This document shows positions 1 to 6,070 of a stretch of DNA of 9,889 nt, piece after piece. The notes beneath the pieces are model-generated. The model had not been told where the DNA came from and searched no databases. It saw only the letters and a list, made by a program, of their open reading frames with translations. Positions within the stretch are counted from its first letter, which is position 1, and every line of letters starts with the position of its first letter. Both the position numbers and the translations under genes were made by a program. Source of the stretch: Anaerolineae bacterium (GTDB taxonomy: Bacteria > Chloroflexota > Anaerolineae > 4572-78 > NAK82); assembly GCA_030598425.1 (NCBI GenBank), contig JAUVPY010000049.1, positions 1 to 9,889 of the forward strand, in the 5' to 3' direction.

Positions 1-55
1 ACACGGAGATAGGCAGACTCTTCTTGGTCTGCCTACGCTTACGTCTCTTGGCCAT
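1..55 (-). CDS. N-terminus of a highly basic protein (partial, unidentified)
   Basis: Only the first 18 codons lie in the window; the gene continues past position 1. It starts with ATG at 55-53 and reads MAKRRKRRQTKKSLPISV, where 9 of the first 12 residues are Lys or Arg. The start is supported by a strong Shine-Dalgarno (AGGAAGGTGA) a few bases upstream and by a good promoter at 85-113. Such an N-terminus could belong to a DNA- or RNA-binding protein or to the cytoplasmic head of a membrane protein such as an FtsK-type translocase, but nothing visible decides this and no function is assigned. The coding DNA carries an 8-bp inverted repeat (11-18 with 27-34). It is divergent from the lipoprotein gene at 335. 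Confidence 0.6.
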   Translation of the reverse strand, partial: MAKRRKRRQTKKSLPISV

Positions 56-84
56 TTCACCTTCCTATATGTGAATTATCCTAA

Positions 85-113
85 ATTGTAGCACAGGCAG
101 TGTGCAGACGCAA
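85..113 (-). promoter_or_regulatory. Sigma-70-type promoter of the basic-protein gene
   Basis: On the minus strand the sequence reads TTGCGT, a 17-base spacer, then TACAAT (-35 at 113-108, -10 at 90-85). The -10 box matches five of six consensus bases and the spacer has the ideal length. The predicted transcript would start near 78 and reach the ATG at 55 after a short leader that contains the Shine-Dalgarno. This is a visual match only. Confidence 0.5.
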
Positions 114-130
114 TCAAGGCCAAACCGTTC

Positions 131-240
131 ATGCTGGTGGGTGCGACCCGAATTATAGGCCATAAGACTTCCGAAGTTTCAGCCTCAAGTTGGGGCAACT
201 TCGGAAGTCTGCCCAAGACCCTGGACGCACCCTATGCTGG
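131..240. repeat. Nested inverted-repeat element with flanking direct repeats (MITE-like)
   Basis: An inner pair of 14-bp perfect inverted arms lies at 165-178 and 197-210 (AGACTTCCGAAGTT / AACTTCGGAAGTCT) around an 18-base loop. An outer pair lies at 139-148 and 223-232 (GGGTGCGACC / GGACGCACCC, nine of ten bases complementary). Immediately outside, the 7-base word ATGCTGG occurs as a direct repeat at 131-137 and 234-240, each one base from the outer arm. Terminal inverted repeats plus short direct repeats are the architecture of a miniature inverted-repeat transposable element of about 96 bp with a 7-bp target duplication. There is no coding capacity. The inner palindrome recurs at 8024-8056. 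A terminator is less likely because both neighbouring genes point away from it. Confidence 0.5.
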
Positions 241-248
241 CGAATTAT

Positions 249-277
249 TTGGTACTCCGCATAAATCGTGCTAAACT
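249..277 (+). promoter_or_regulatory. Putative promoter of the lipoprotein gene
   Basis: TTGGTA at 249-254 is followed by a 17-base spacer and TAAACT at 272-277, each box matching four of six consensus bases. Transcription from here would start near 284. That leaves almost no leader for a start at 290 but about 50 bases for the preferred start at 335. Confidence 0.35.
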
Positions 278-334
278 ACCCCGCTTGTTTTGTGGCGAAT
301 TTGTCGATTTGGTGACAGTGCGAGGCTTTACTCA

Positions 335-1042
335 TTGGCTTCTCAAAGAATCTACGCTCCACTCGCTTTGCTGTTCTGGGTTACACTGGCTTGCGGCGGG
401 GGTCAAAGTGCCGGTGGCCTGGTCGTCCCTCCAACGAGAACGCCGCTGCCAACGTTTACAAATACACCAACATCTGCGCCGCTGCTACCCCCCACCTCAA
501 CACCTAAGCTTGTCCACACCCCCACCTCTATCCCTGTCACAGATACGCCAACAGCTACCGTCGCACCTGTCCCGTCAGATACGCCTGTTGCCACGGCTAC
601 GCCGACTGAGGTGCCGCCGCCATCGCCCGCGGTTGTGCCCTCGCCGACGCCGACCGTGGTTCCCACTGACACGCCCACTCCAGAACCCATCATCAGATAC
701 GTCATAGCCGGTACCCATCGCGAATTCAATTGCAGTTTCACTTATATCTATGGCACCATTAATGACGCCAACAATTCTGGAGTTCCAGACGCGGAGGTAC
801 GTGCGCTGGGTATTCACGAGACCAGCGGTCTTGAGTTCGTCACGCGCACCGACGCCGACGGGCGCTTCGAGATTTTTCGTTTACCGCTGGCAGATCTATT
901 GGCGGGCCAATGGGCCATCATGATCGTGGAGGACGGACGCGAAGTATCGGAACGTTTCCATTGGGCATCCACGCCCGTCTGCGAGAGCGACGACCTGGGC
1001 CATAGCCAGGTGCTGCGTCTGGACTGGAAGCTGGTACAATAA
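335..1042 (+). CDS. Secreted lipoprotein: Pro/Thr-rich linker plus carboxypeptidase-regulatory-like domain
   Basis: The product, 235 residues from this start, is a predicted lipoprotein. A short positively charged head (MASQR), a hydrophobic stretch (APLALLFWVTLA) and a lipobox-like TLAC place the lipidated cysteine at residue 20, followed by a Gly-rich tether. Residues ~32-107 are a low-complexity Pro/Thr linker of the TPT/TPTP kind common in Chloroflexota exported proteins. Residues ~108-235 look like a carboxypeptidase-regulatory/SpaA-like beta-sandwich, with a G-x-I-x-D-x-x-N...VPDAEV core and the TDADGRFEI motif. Two cysteines in this domain (NCSF, VCES) could form a disulfide. I chose the TTG at 335 because it gives a normal signal peptide and leader. 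The frame is open from a TTG at 290, which would add 15 unlikely residues. The gene is probably monocistronic. A role in surface binding or display is inference; no catalytic motif is visible. Confidence 0.75.
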   Translation: MASQRIYAPLALLFWVTLACGGGQSAGGLVVPPTRTPLPTFTNTPTSAPLLPPTSTPKLVHTPTSIPVTDTPTATVAPVPSDTPVATATPTEVPPPSPAVVPSPTPTVVPTDTPTPEPIIRYVIAGTHREFNCSFTYIYGTINDANNSGVPDAEVRALGIHETSGLEFVTRTDADGRFEIFRLPLADLLAGQWAIMIVEDGREVSERFHWASTPVCESDDLGHSQVLRLDWKLVQ

Positions 1043-1060
1043 GCCCTTCCTGGACATAAC

Positions 1061-1089
1061 TTGCCGTTATAGTACATATGGGCTATAAT
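1061..1089 (+). promoter_or_regulatory. Consensus-like promoter of the HTH-kinase-TPR operon
   Basis: TTGCCG at 1061-1066, a 17-base spacer and a perfect TATAAT at 1084-1089 give one of the best sigma-70 matches in the window. The predicted start near 1096 would leave a leader of about 115 bases before the ATG at 1210. A second TATAAT at 1115-1120 has no convincing -35 box. Confidence 0.55.
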
Positions 1090-1105
1090 GCCAATCAACC
1101 CGCCA

Positions 1106-1122
1106 ATATTATGTTATAATAT
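1106..1122. promoter_or_regulatory. AT-rich palindrome just downstream of the promoter: candidate operator
   Basis: ATATTAT at 1106-1112 and ATAATAT at 1116-1122 are perfect inverted 7-bp arms around GTT. The site would lie about +10 to +27 relative to the predicted transcription start, where a bound repressor would block the operon. The first gene encodes a double HTH protein, so autoregulation is plausible, but this is inference. The symmetry could also arise from AT-richness around the second TATAAT. Confidence 0.3.
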
Positions 1123-1209
1123 GAGGGGTGTCGGAACCACTTTGTATAACCCTCGTGATTTGGCCTCTTCATCTCAATGAAGGGGCAAGGAGACAGTAGG
1201 AGCGGACCG

Positions 1210-1884
1210 ATGCAAGAAATGGAGGCGGCTGCTATACGTAAGAAGATTCTCGGCGTTTTGCTGAGGAATGCCCGGGTCCGTACCGGCATGACCATCAAGG
1301 ACGCCGCCGAGGCGACTGGCTTCTCGTCGGGTGCTATCTCTGATTACGAGCACGGACGACGCAACATCTCGCTTCCCCAGCTAGAGGTATTGGCCTACAC
1401 GTATGGTGTACCTATCACCTATTTCTGGTCGGATGATCCCATTTCCGGTGATGAGGATCGGGAACTCCCGGTTGAAGAGGCAATGCGGTTGCGACGTCGT
1501 ATCATCGGCGTGCTGTTGCGACAGGCGCGGATGGAGGCCGGTCATACGCAGAAGGATTTGGCCAAGGTGCTTGATTGCCCCAGCGGACGTATCACCAGCT
1601 ATGAATTCGGACGCACCGACATCCCTTTGCTGGAGCTAGAGATGCTGGCCAATTTCCTGGAGACGCCCCTATCTTATTTCCTCGATCAGGGGATCAGACC
1701 AGGTGGTGATCAGGTAGCTGGAGTGGACGAACTGGAGCGCCTGTCGCAGCTTCCAGAGGATGTGCGAAGCTTTATGCTCGAACCTGGCAATCTACTCTAC
1801 GTGAGGGTAGCAATGCAGCTCAGTACCCTCTCAGCCGACTCAATCCGCAACGTGGCTGAGGGGTTGCTCGAGATCACCTACTGA
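1210..1884 (+). CDS. Transcriptional regulator with two tandem XRE-family HTH domains
   Basis: This 224-residue protein contains two Cro/C1-type helix-turn-helix domains, at about 12-71 and 97-157. They are clearly an internal duplication: IRKKILGVLLRNAR / LRRRIIGVLLRQAR, GAISDYEHGRRNISLPQLEVLA / GRITSYEFGRTDIPLLELEMLA, and each ends in P-(I/L)-(T/S)-Y-F. The C-terminal segment (LPEDVRSFML...LLYVRVAMQLSTLS...NVAEGLLEITY) resembles a conserved tail in similar Chloroflexota regulators and may mediate dimerisation. There is no receiver domain, so it is not a conventional response regulator. I prefer the ATG at 1210 because AGGAG lies 7 bases upstream; the in-frame ATG at 1177 has no visible ribosome site. 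It is the first gene of the operon, 24 bases before the kinase. Two HTH domains in one chain suggest binding of a direct or inverted double site, possibly including the palindrome at 1106-1122. Confidence 0.85.
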   Translation: MQEMEAAAIRKKILGVLLRNARVRTGMTIKDAAEATGFSSGAISDYEHGRRNISLPQLEVLAYTYGVPITYFWSDDPISGDEDRELPVEEAMRLRRRIIGVLLRQARMEAGHTQKDLAKVLDCPSGRITSYEFGRTDIPLLELEMLANFLETPLSYFLDQGIRPGGDQVAGVDELERLSQLPEDVRSFMLEPGNLLYVRVAMQLSTLSADSIRNVAEGLLEITY

Positions 1885-1908
1885 TGCCTGGCATATTCTG
1901 GTTCTGGC

Positions 1909-3642
1909 ATGGTTGATATACAGCCCCGTCCACACGCTTCACCCGTCGCCACGTTCGATGACGCCACCGTCCTGGACATCTTCTTCGAGTTGGCCGCGAT
2001 ACGTGACGAGAATACGTTGCTGCGCAAAGCCTTGGTGCTCTTGAGGCAGGCGTTTCACGCCGAGGCCGGATCGATCCTGGTCCAGGTGCGAACACCACAA
2101 CGCCTGCGGATGGGCACCTTTCCACCAGAGGCTATGATTGTTGTCGATCGCTGGGAGGGTGCCATCGAGCGCCAGTTGTTGGAACGCGTGTGGCGCATTC
2201 CGTCGAGCGACGATATCCCCATCTCTGTCAGCCGCCTTCCGGGAAATGACCTAATCCTGGTTAACGCCCCTCTGTTGCGCGATACCCGCGTTGTGGGTTC
2301 TGTATGCCTGATACTGTCGCCTGGTCAGCCATTTGGGCTAAATGTACGTCGTAGGCTGGGGGCATTTGGACGCGGGGTAGGCCAGCTCGTTTCTCTATCC
2401 GCCGACCTTTCGTTGGCTCAGCAACGGTTGAACCGGCTTGGTTTCTTTTACCAGGTGGGCCAGGCGTTGGTGACTAACTTCGATCTCAATGAATTTCTGA
2501 GCAACACCATGCAACTCGCCGCAGACGTGATGGATGCTGGTGCTTCGTCCCTGATGCTCATCGATGAAGAGAAGGCGGAGTTGGTATTTGAGGTGAGCCA
2601 CGGTGGGGGAAGCGATATCTTACGCCGCCAGCGTATGTCTATGAATAAAGGAATTGCTGGTTGGGTGGCGCGGTCGGGTAAACCGACGATCGCCAACGAT
2701 GCCCGCACCGACCCTCGCTTTAACCCTCAGGTTGACGTGAGAACGGGCTTTCTCACCCAGTCCATCGCGGCCGTGCCCCTCAAGATCAAAGGGCGCACAA
2801 TCGGCGTGTTGGAGGTGCTCAACAAGTACTCGGGCGGTGGCTTTGATTCGGAAGACCTGCGGCTGTTGACCTCCATCGGGGCGCAGGCAGCCATTGCCAT
2901 TGAAAACGCGCGGCTCTACACCACCTTGCGCGAAGAACGCGACAGCATTATCCAAGCCCAGGAGAATGTGCGTCGCGAACTGGCCCGCAACTTACACGAT
3001 GGCACGGTGCAGATGCTCTCGGCGATTAGCATGAGCATCGACCACGTGCAACGACTGCTAGAGGTAAGACCGGAAGCTGCCCTCAGCGAGCTGGACACGT
3101 TGCGTAAGCTGGTCCATCAAGCCACCCGAGAGGCGCGGGTGGTTCTCTTTGAACTGCGGCCCATCATTCTTGAGACGCAGGGCCTGGTACCAACCTTGGA
3201 GTCCTATGCTGAACAACTCAACGAAACAGAGGAGTTTGCCGTACATCTCAGATCGGCGGTGCTTCCGCGCCAATTTGACCCCAGGAGAGCTGGCACCATT
3301 TTCTCCATTGTGCAGGAGGCGATCAACAACGCCAAACGCCACGCAGCGGCCCGCAACCTTTGGATCACAATGGGGACTACACCCGATATCCTCACGGTAC
3401 AGATTCGAGACGATGGTCGCGGCTTCGATGTGGCGGCGGTTGCAGAGAGTTACGAGCGGCGGGGGAGTTTTGGCTTATTGAATATGCGCGAGCGGGCCCG
3501 GTTGATCGACGGCCACTTGGGCATTCAATCCAACACCAAGCCGCCTGATCAGGGTACGACTATCACTCTGAGTGTCCCTTTGCCGCCGCTTGACGATTAC
3601 GAAACACGCCCCATCCCAACAACGGTTGAGTTCGATGACTGA
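1909..3642 (+). CDS. Cytoplasmic GAF-domain sensor histidine kinase (NarL/LiaS-type, HisKA_3)
   Basis: This 577-residue histidine kinase has no transmembrane segment or signal peptide, so it should sense an intracellular cue. Residues ~20-165 look like a divergent GAF-like domain. Residues ~178-337 form a clear GAF domain, with SSLMLID, KGIAGWVARSGKP, NDARTDPRF, AVPL and GVLEVLNK. A short coiled linker (339-355) leads to a HisKA_3 dimerisation helix in which His363 of RELARNLHDG is the predicted phosphoacceptor. The HATPase_c domain follows: N-box QEAINNAKRH at 469-478, DDGRGFD at 501-507 and GSFGLLNM at 519-526, all with intact key residues. Kinases of this class usually pair with NarL-type response regulators, but none is adjacent. 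The start has only a weak ribosome site, suggesting translation coupled to the upstream HTH gene. The stop overlaps the TPR gene start by 8 bases. Confidence 0.92.
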   Translation: MVDIQPRPHASPVATFDDATVLDIFFELAAIRDENTLLRKALVLLRQAFHAEAGSILVQVRTPQRLRMGTFPPEAMIVVDRWEGAIERQLLERVWRIPSSDDIPISVSRLPGNDLILVNAPLLRDTRVVGSVCLILSPGQPFGLNVRRRLGAFGRGVGQLVSLSADLSLAQQRLNRLGFFYQVGQALVTNFDLNEFLSNTMQLAADVMDAGASSLMLIDEEKAELVFEVSHGGGSDILRRQRMSMNKGIAGWVARSGKPTIANDARTDPRFNPQVDVRTGFLTQSIAAVPLKIKGRTIGVLEVLNKYSGGGFDSEDLRLLTSIGAQAAIAIENARLYTTLREERDSIIQAQENVRRELARNLHDGTVQMLSAISMSIDHVQRLLEVRPEAALSELDTLRKLVHQATREARVVLFELRPIILETQGLVPTLESYAEQLNETEEFAVHLRSAVLPRQFDPRRAGTIFSIVQEAINNAKRHAAARNLWITMGTTPDILTVQIRDDGRGFDVAAVAESYERRGSFGLLNMRERARLIDGHLGIQSNTKPPDQGTTITLSVPLPPLDDYETRPIPTTVEFDD

Positions 3643-4171
3643 CCCGGTGAAACTGCACGGGCTGGGGATTATTCATTTTCGAGCGGGTCGCTTTGCCGAT
3701 GCGGCCCAGGCCCTGGCCGAGGCTTATGCAGGGGCCGAAGCGAGCGGAGACCGCCAACAAGCAGCCGAAATCCTCAATGATATGGGGGTCACCCGTCGTG
3801 AGCTGGCCGAATGGGTGCAGGCTGAGGCCGCGCTGGAGAAGGCCTACGCCATGTTTGCCGAACTGGGCAACGTCAAGGGCAAGGCCCAGGTGATGGGCAA
3901 TATGGGCAATGTCTTGGAAGGCCAGGAGCGCTTCGAAGAAGCGGTCGACGCCTACAAACAGTCGGCTAAGATGTTTGAGCAGATCGGCGATAGTGACTCG
4001 GCTATGTATACCTGGCAGGCACTTAGCCGCCTACGTATGAATCAGGGGCAGTGGTTGTCGGCTATTGCTGCGTATGAAGAGGGCATCGAAAACATGCCCG
4101 ACCGCTCCCTCAAGAGGGGGCTGTTAAAACGCATCTTGAGTTTGCCAGGCGGCCTGATGCGGGGGCAATAG
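3635..4171 (+). CDS. Tetratricopeptide-repeat protein
   Basis: The 178-residue product is almost entirely helical TPR repeats, at about residues 5-38, 43-78, 83-118 and 123-156. They show the usual small/large pattern (G-x-x-x-x-x-x-G-x-F/W-x-x-A, A-x-x-x-x-G). It has no signal peptide or catalytic motif, so it is probably a cytoplasmic protein-binding scaffold. I chose the ATG at 3635 because it overlaps the kinase stop (ATGACTGA), which implies translational coupling. The frame is open further upstream to 3572, but that would lie inside the kinase coding sequence and add 21 residues unlike TPR. Its place between kinase and ADP-ribosylglycohydrolase suggests it serves the same pathway, perhaps as an adaptor (inference). 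The C-terminal end is basic (SLKRGLLKRILSLPGGLMRGQ). Confidence 0.85.
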   Translation: MTDPVKLHGLGIIHFRAGRFADAAQALAEAYAGAEASGDRQQAAEILNDMGVTRRELAEWVQAEAALEKAYAMFAELGNVKGKAQVMGNMGNVLEGQERFEEAVDAYKQSAKMFEQIGDSDSAMYTWQALSRLRMNQGQWLSAIAAYEEGIENMPDRSLKRGLLKRILSLPGGLMRGQ

Positions 4172-4173
4172 CC

Positions 4174-4396
4174 TTGGGTTCCAAGTTTTTGGGCGGAATG
4201 TTGGGTAGTGCCCTGGGAGACGCCATCGGGGAATTGGCCTTTTGGAGCCCAGAAGAAGCGAGCTTGCGTTCCCAGATCACTCGCCTCGATCGCCTGGTGT
4301 ACACCGACGATACCGCTATGGCCATTGGCCTGGCCGAGTCCATCCTCCAGGTAGGCCACCTCGACCCACAACACCTGGGCGACACGTTCCGCGCCC
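4174..4396 (+). pseudogene. ADP-ribosylglycohydrolase family protein, N-terminal remnant
   Basis: From a TTG start at 4174, two bases after the TPR stop and with GGGGG 8 bases upstream, the frame encodes about 73 residues typical of the ADP-ribosylglycohydrolase (DraG/ARH) family. It has the opening glycine-rich helix FLGGMLGSALGDAIGE, then YTDDTAMAIGLAES, whose T-D-D-T supplies ligands of the dinuclear Mg site, then HLDPQHLGDTFR. Family members are usually about 250-350 residues and continue with further metal-binding Asp residues. Here the similarity stops at about 4392. The frame stays open to 4776, but that part is the complement of the RraA-like gene and its translation has no family character. 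The protein should therefore be non-functional. It could be a real truncation by rearrangement or a chimeric assembly joint. Functional members remove ADP-ribose from proteins. Confidence 0.75.
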
Positions 4397-4404
4397 AGCC
4401 GCGA

Positions 4405-5076
4405 TTACAGTCCCATCTCGCGCAGCAAGCGCGCCATGTTGCGCGGGATTATCTCCCCAGCTTCGATCTCGGCCCGAATCCCTGCCTCTTTGGCGTGGAT
4501 GGCAGCTACTCGCTCCAGGACCCCCTCGGCCGTCTCCTGGGGCACGACGACGACCCCGTCCGTGTCACCGACCACGATGTCACCCGGGTTCACGCTGGCG
4601 CCCCCGCAGGTCACCGGCACGTTGATCTTGGCCGGACCATCCTTATAGGGGCTGTTGGGTGTCAGCCCGCGCGCAAAAACGGGCAGTCCGATCTCGATGA
4701 TCTCCCGGCTATCGCGTACCATGCCGTCGATCACCATCCCGGCCAGCCCCCGCGCGCGGCCGACGAGTGTGGTTAGTTCGCCCGAGACACTGTTGGTGGT
4801 GTACCCGTTGGTGGCGATCACCAGGACGTCATTGGGTTGGGCCATCTCCAACGCCTTGTAAATGGCTATGTTGTCGCAGGGTCGCGTCCACACCGTCAGG
4901 GCGGAGCCGACCAAATCCATACTGGGATCGAGCGGCTTGATCTGGTGGTCCATCGCCGCGAAGCGCCCCAGCGCATCACATACGGGTCCGGTGCCCAGCC
5001 CACGGAAGCGGGCCAGCAGCTCATCTGGGGCTCGCGATACCTCGGAGACGATTTGCCAGCCTTCGGGAAGAGTCAT
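4405..5076 (-). CDS. RraA-family protein (4-hydroxy-4-methyl-2-oxoglutarate aldolase-like)
   Basis: The 223-residue product belongs to the RraA/HMG-aldolase family, often mislabelled dimethylmenaquinone methyltransferase. Diagnostic segments are TGPVCDALG (29-37), VGSALTVWTRPCDN (56-69), PNDVLVIATNG, SGELTTLVGRARGLAGMVIDG (98-118), the R121-D122 pair followed by E125, LPVFARGLTP, and VNPGDIVVGDTDGVVVVP. The Arg-Asp pair and downstream acidic residue are those expected to bind a divalent metal and 2-oxo-acid substrate, favouring an active aldolase/decarboxylase over a pure RNase E inhibitor. A GGAAGGAG ribosome site precedes the ATG. It lies 24 bases after the dehydrogenase gene and is the last gene of the minus-strand cluster. 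The exact substrate cannot be read from sequence. Confidence 0.85.
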   Translation of the reverse strand: MTLPEGWQIVSEVSRAPDELLARFRGLGTGPVCDALGRFAAMDHQIKPLDPSMDLVGSALTVWTRPCDNIAIYKALEMAQPNDVLVIATNGYTTNSVSGELTTLVGRARGLAGMVIDGMVRDSREIIEIGLPVFARGLTPNSPYKDGPAKINVPVTCGGASVNPGDIVVGDTDGVVVVPQETAEGVLERVAAIHAKEAGIRAEIEAGEIIPRNMARLLREMGL

Positions 5077-5100
5077 GTTGTCGTTTCTCCTTCCAGATTT

Positions 5101-6048
5101 CTATTCAACTTGATTCCTCGGCGCCTGCCCCTCCGCCACCCGCTGCATATTGGCAAACGCCGCTGTCATCTTGTCCGCCAGGGCATCTCGCGTGCCGGCC
5201 GCGATATGGGGGGTAGCCACTACGTTATCCAGATGCAACAGCGCATTATCAGCGCCCGGAGGCTCGACGGCAAACACGTCCAGCCCGGCGCCCCCTATCT
5301 GGCCGCTCGTCAGGGCCTGATAGAGCGCCGCTTCGTCCACCAGCCCGCCCCGGGCGGTGTTGATCAACAGCGCCGTTGGCTTCATACGTGCCAGTTCGGC
5401 CGCGCCGATCATCCCGCGCGTCTCCTCGGTACGGGGCACGTGGAGGGTGATGACGTCCGACTTGGCCAGCAGGTCTTCGAACGGGACGTACTCCACCTCA
5501 AATTCAGCTTCTACCTCGGCCGGGGCTCGCACCAAGTCGAAATACAGCAGCTCGCATTCGAAGGCTTTGGCCCGCTGGGCCACCTCACGGCCGATACGCC
5601 CCAGACCCGCAATCCCCACTTGCTTGCCGACCAGGTTGTAAGACTGAGGCCGCAGTTCCCATTGCAGCCACTGCCCCTGGCGCAAAGTTCGGTTGGCGAT
5701 GAAGAGGTTCCGATACAGACTGAGGATCAGCAGGAACACAATCTCGGCCACGGGTTTGCTGGTGCCCTCCGGCGTGAGGCCGATTGGTATGCCGGCCCGG
5801 GCTGCGGCCGCCACGTCCACGTTGTCGTAGCCCACACCCTGGTGCTGGATCAACTTCAGGCGTGGTGCAGCCGCTATGACCTCGGCGGTGAGCGGTGTGG
5901 TGGCCACCAGGGCGAAATCGGCTTCACGAACCGCGTCGACCGGCGACTCACCGGCCCTCCGCACGCGCAAGGTGAAACCGTCCGGCAAACAGCCACGAAT
6001 GATGGCCTCGACGTCATCAGGAACCGGTTCTAGATAGACAACTTGCAT
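5101..6048 (-). CDS. D-isomer-specific 2-hydroxyacid dehydrogenase (NAD-dependent)
   Basis: The 315-residue protein fits the phosphoglycerate dehydrogenase/glyoxylate reductase superfamily in length and domain order. It has a split substrate domain (1-~98 and ~288-315) around an NAD-binding Rossmann domain. Visible landmarks are QGVGYDNVD (70-78), the dinucleotide loop GLGRIG (148-153), Asp171 at the end of beta-2 (indicating NAD preference), and the catalytic set Arg233 (NTARGG), Glu262 (EPPGADN) and His281 (TPHIAAGT). It lacks the C-terminal ACT domain of many serine-pathway enzymes, so it is not assigned as SerA. AAAGGAG sits 5 bases before the ATG. It follows hisI by 22 bases and precedes the RraA-like gene by 24, suggesting co-transcription. 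Pairing with an aldolase suggests a small hydroxy-/oxo-acid pathway (inference). Confidence 0.9.
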   Translation of the reverse strand: MQVVYLEPVPDDVEAIIRGCLPDGFTLRVRRAGESPVDAVREADFALVATTPLTAEVIAAAPRLKLIQHQGVGYDNVDVAAAARAGIPIGLTPEGTSKPVAEIVFLLILSLYRNLFIANRTLRQGQWLQWELRPQSYNLVGKQVGIAGLGRIGREVAQRAKAFECELLYFDLVRAPAEVEAEFEVEYVPFEDLLAKSDVITLHVPRTEETRGMIGAAELARMKPTALLINTARGGLVDEAALYQALTSGQIGGAGLDVFAVEPPGADNALLHLDNVVATPHIAAGTRDALADKMTAAFANMQRVAEGQAPRNQVE

Positions 6049-6070
6049 GATAGCTCCTTTGCGATCAGAT

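Noticed and set aside
165..210. Rho-independent terminator
   Set aside because: The genes on both sides point away from it and neither arm is followed by a T-tract.
290..334. TTG at 290 as lipoprotein start
   Set aside because: It would place charged and polar residues before the signal peptide and leave almost no leader after the predicted promoter.
403..741. 112-codon Gly/Val-rich frame on the minus strand
   Set aside because: It is the antisense of the Pro/Thr-rich linker of the lipoprotein; its low complexity is a mirror of that repeat-like coding.
1177..1209. Earlier ATG for the double-HTH regulator
   Set aside because: No ribosome site precedes 1177, and the added residues (MKGQGDSRSGP) are encoded by the purine-rich leader that contains the AGGAG serving the ATG at 1210.
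4397..4776. Continuation of the ADP-ribosylglycohydrolase frame
   Set aside because: The frame is open only because it is antisense to the GC-rich RraA-like gene. The residues show none of the later metal-binding motifs of the family.
4837..6033. 398-codon open frame on the plus strand
   Set aside because: It is the complement of the hydroxyacid dehydrogenase and part of the RraA-like gene, both of which have complete family motifs. Its own translation has no recognisable domain.
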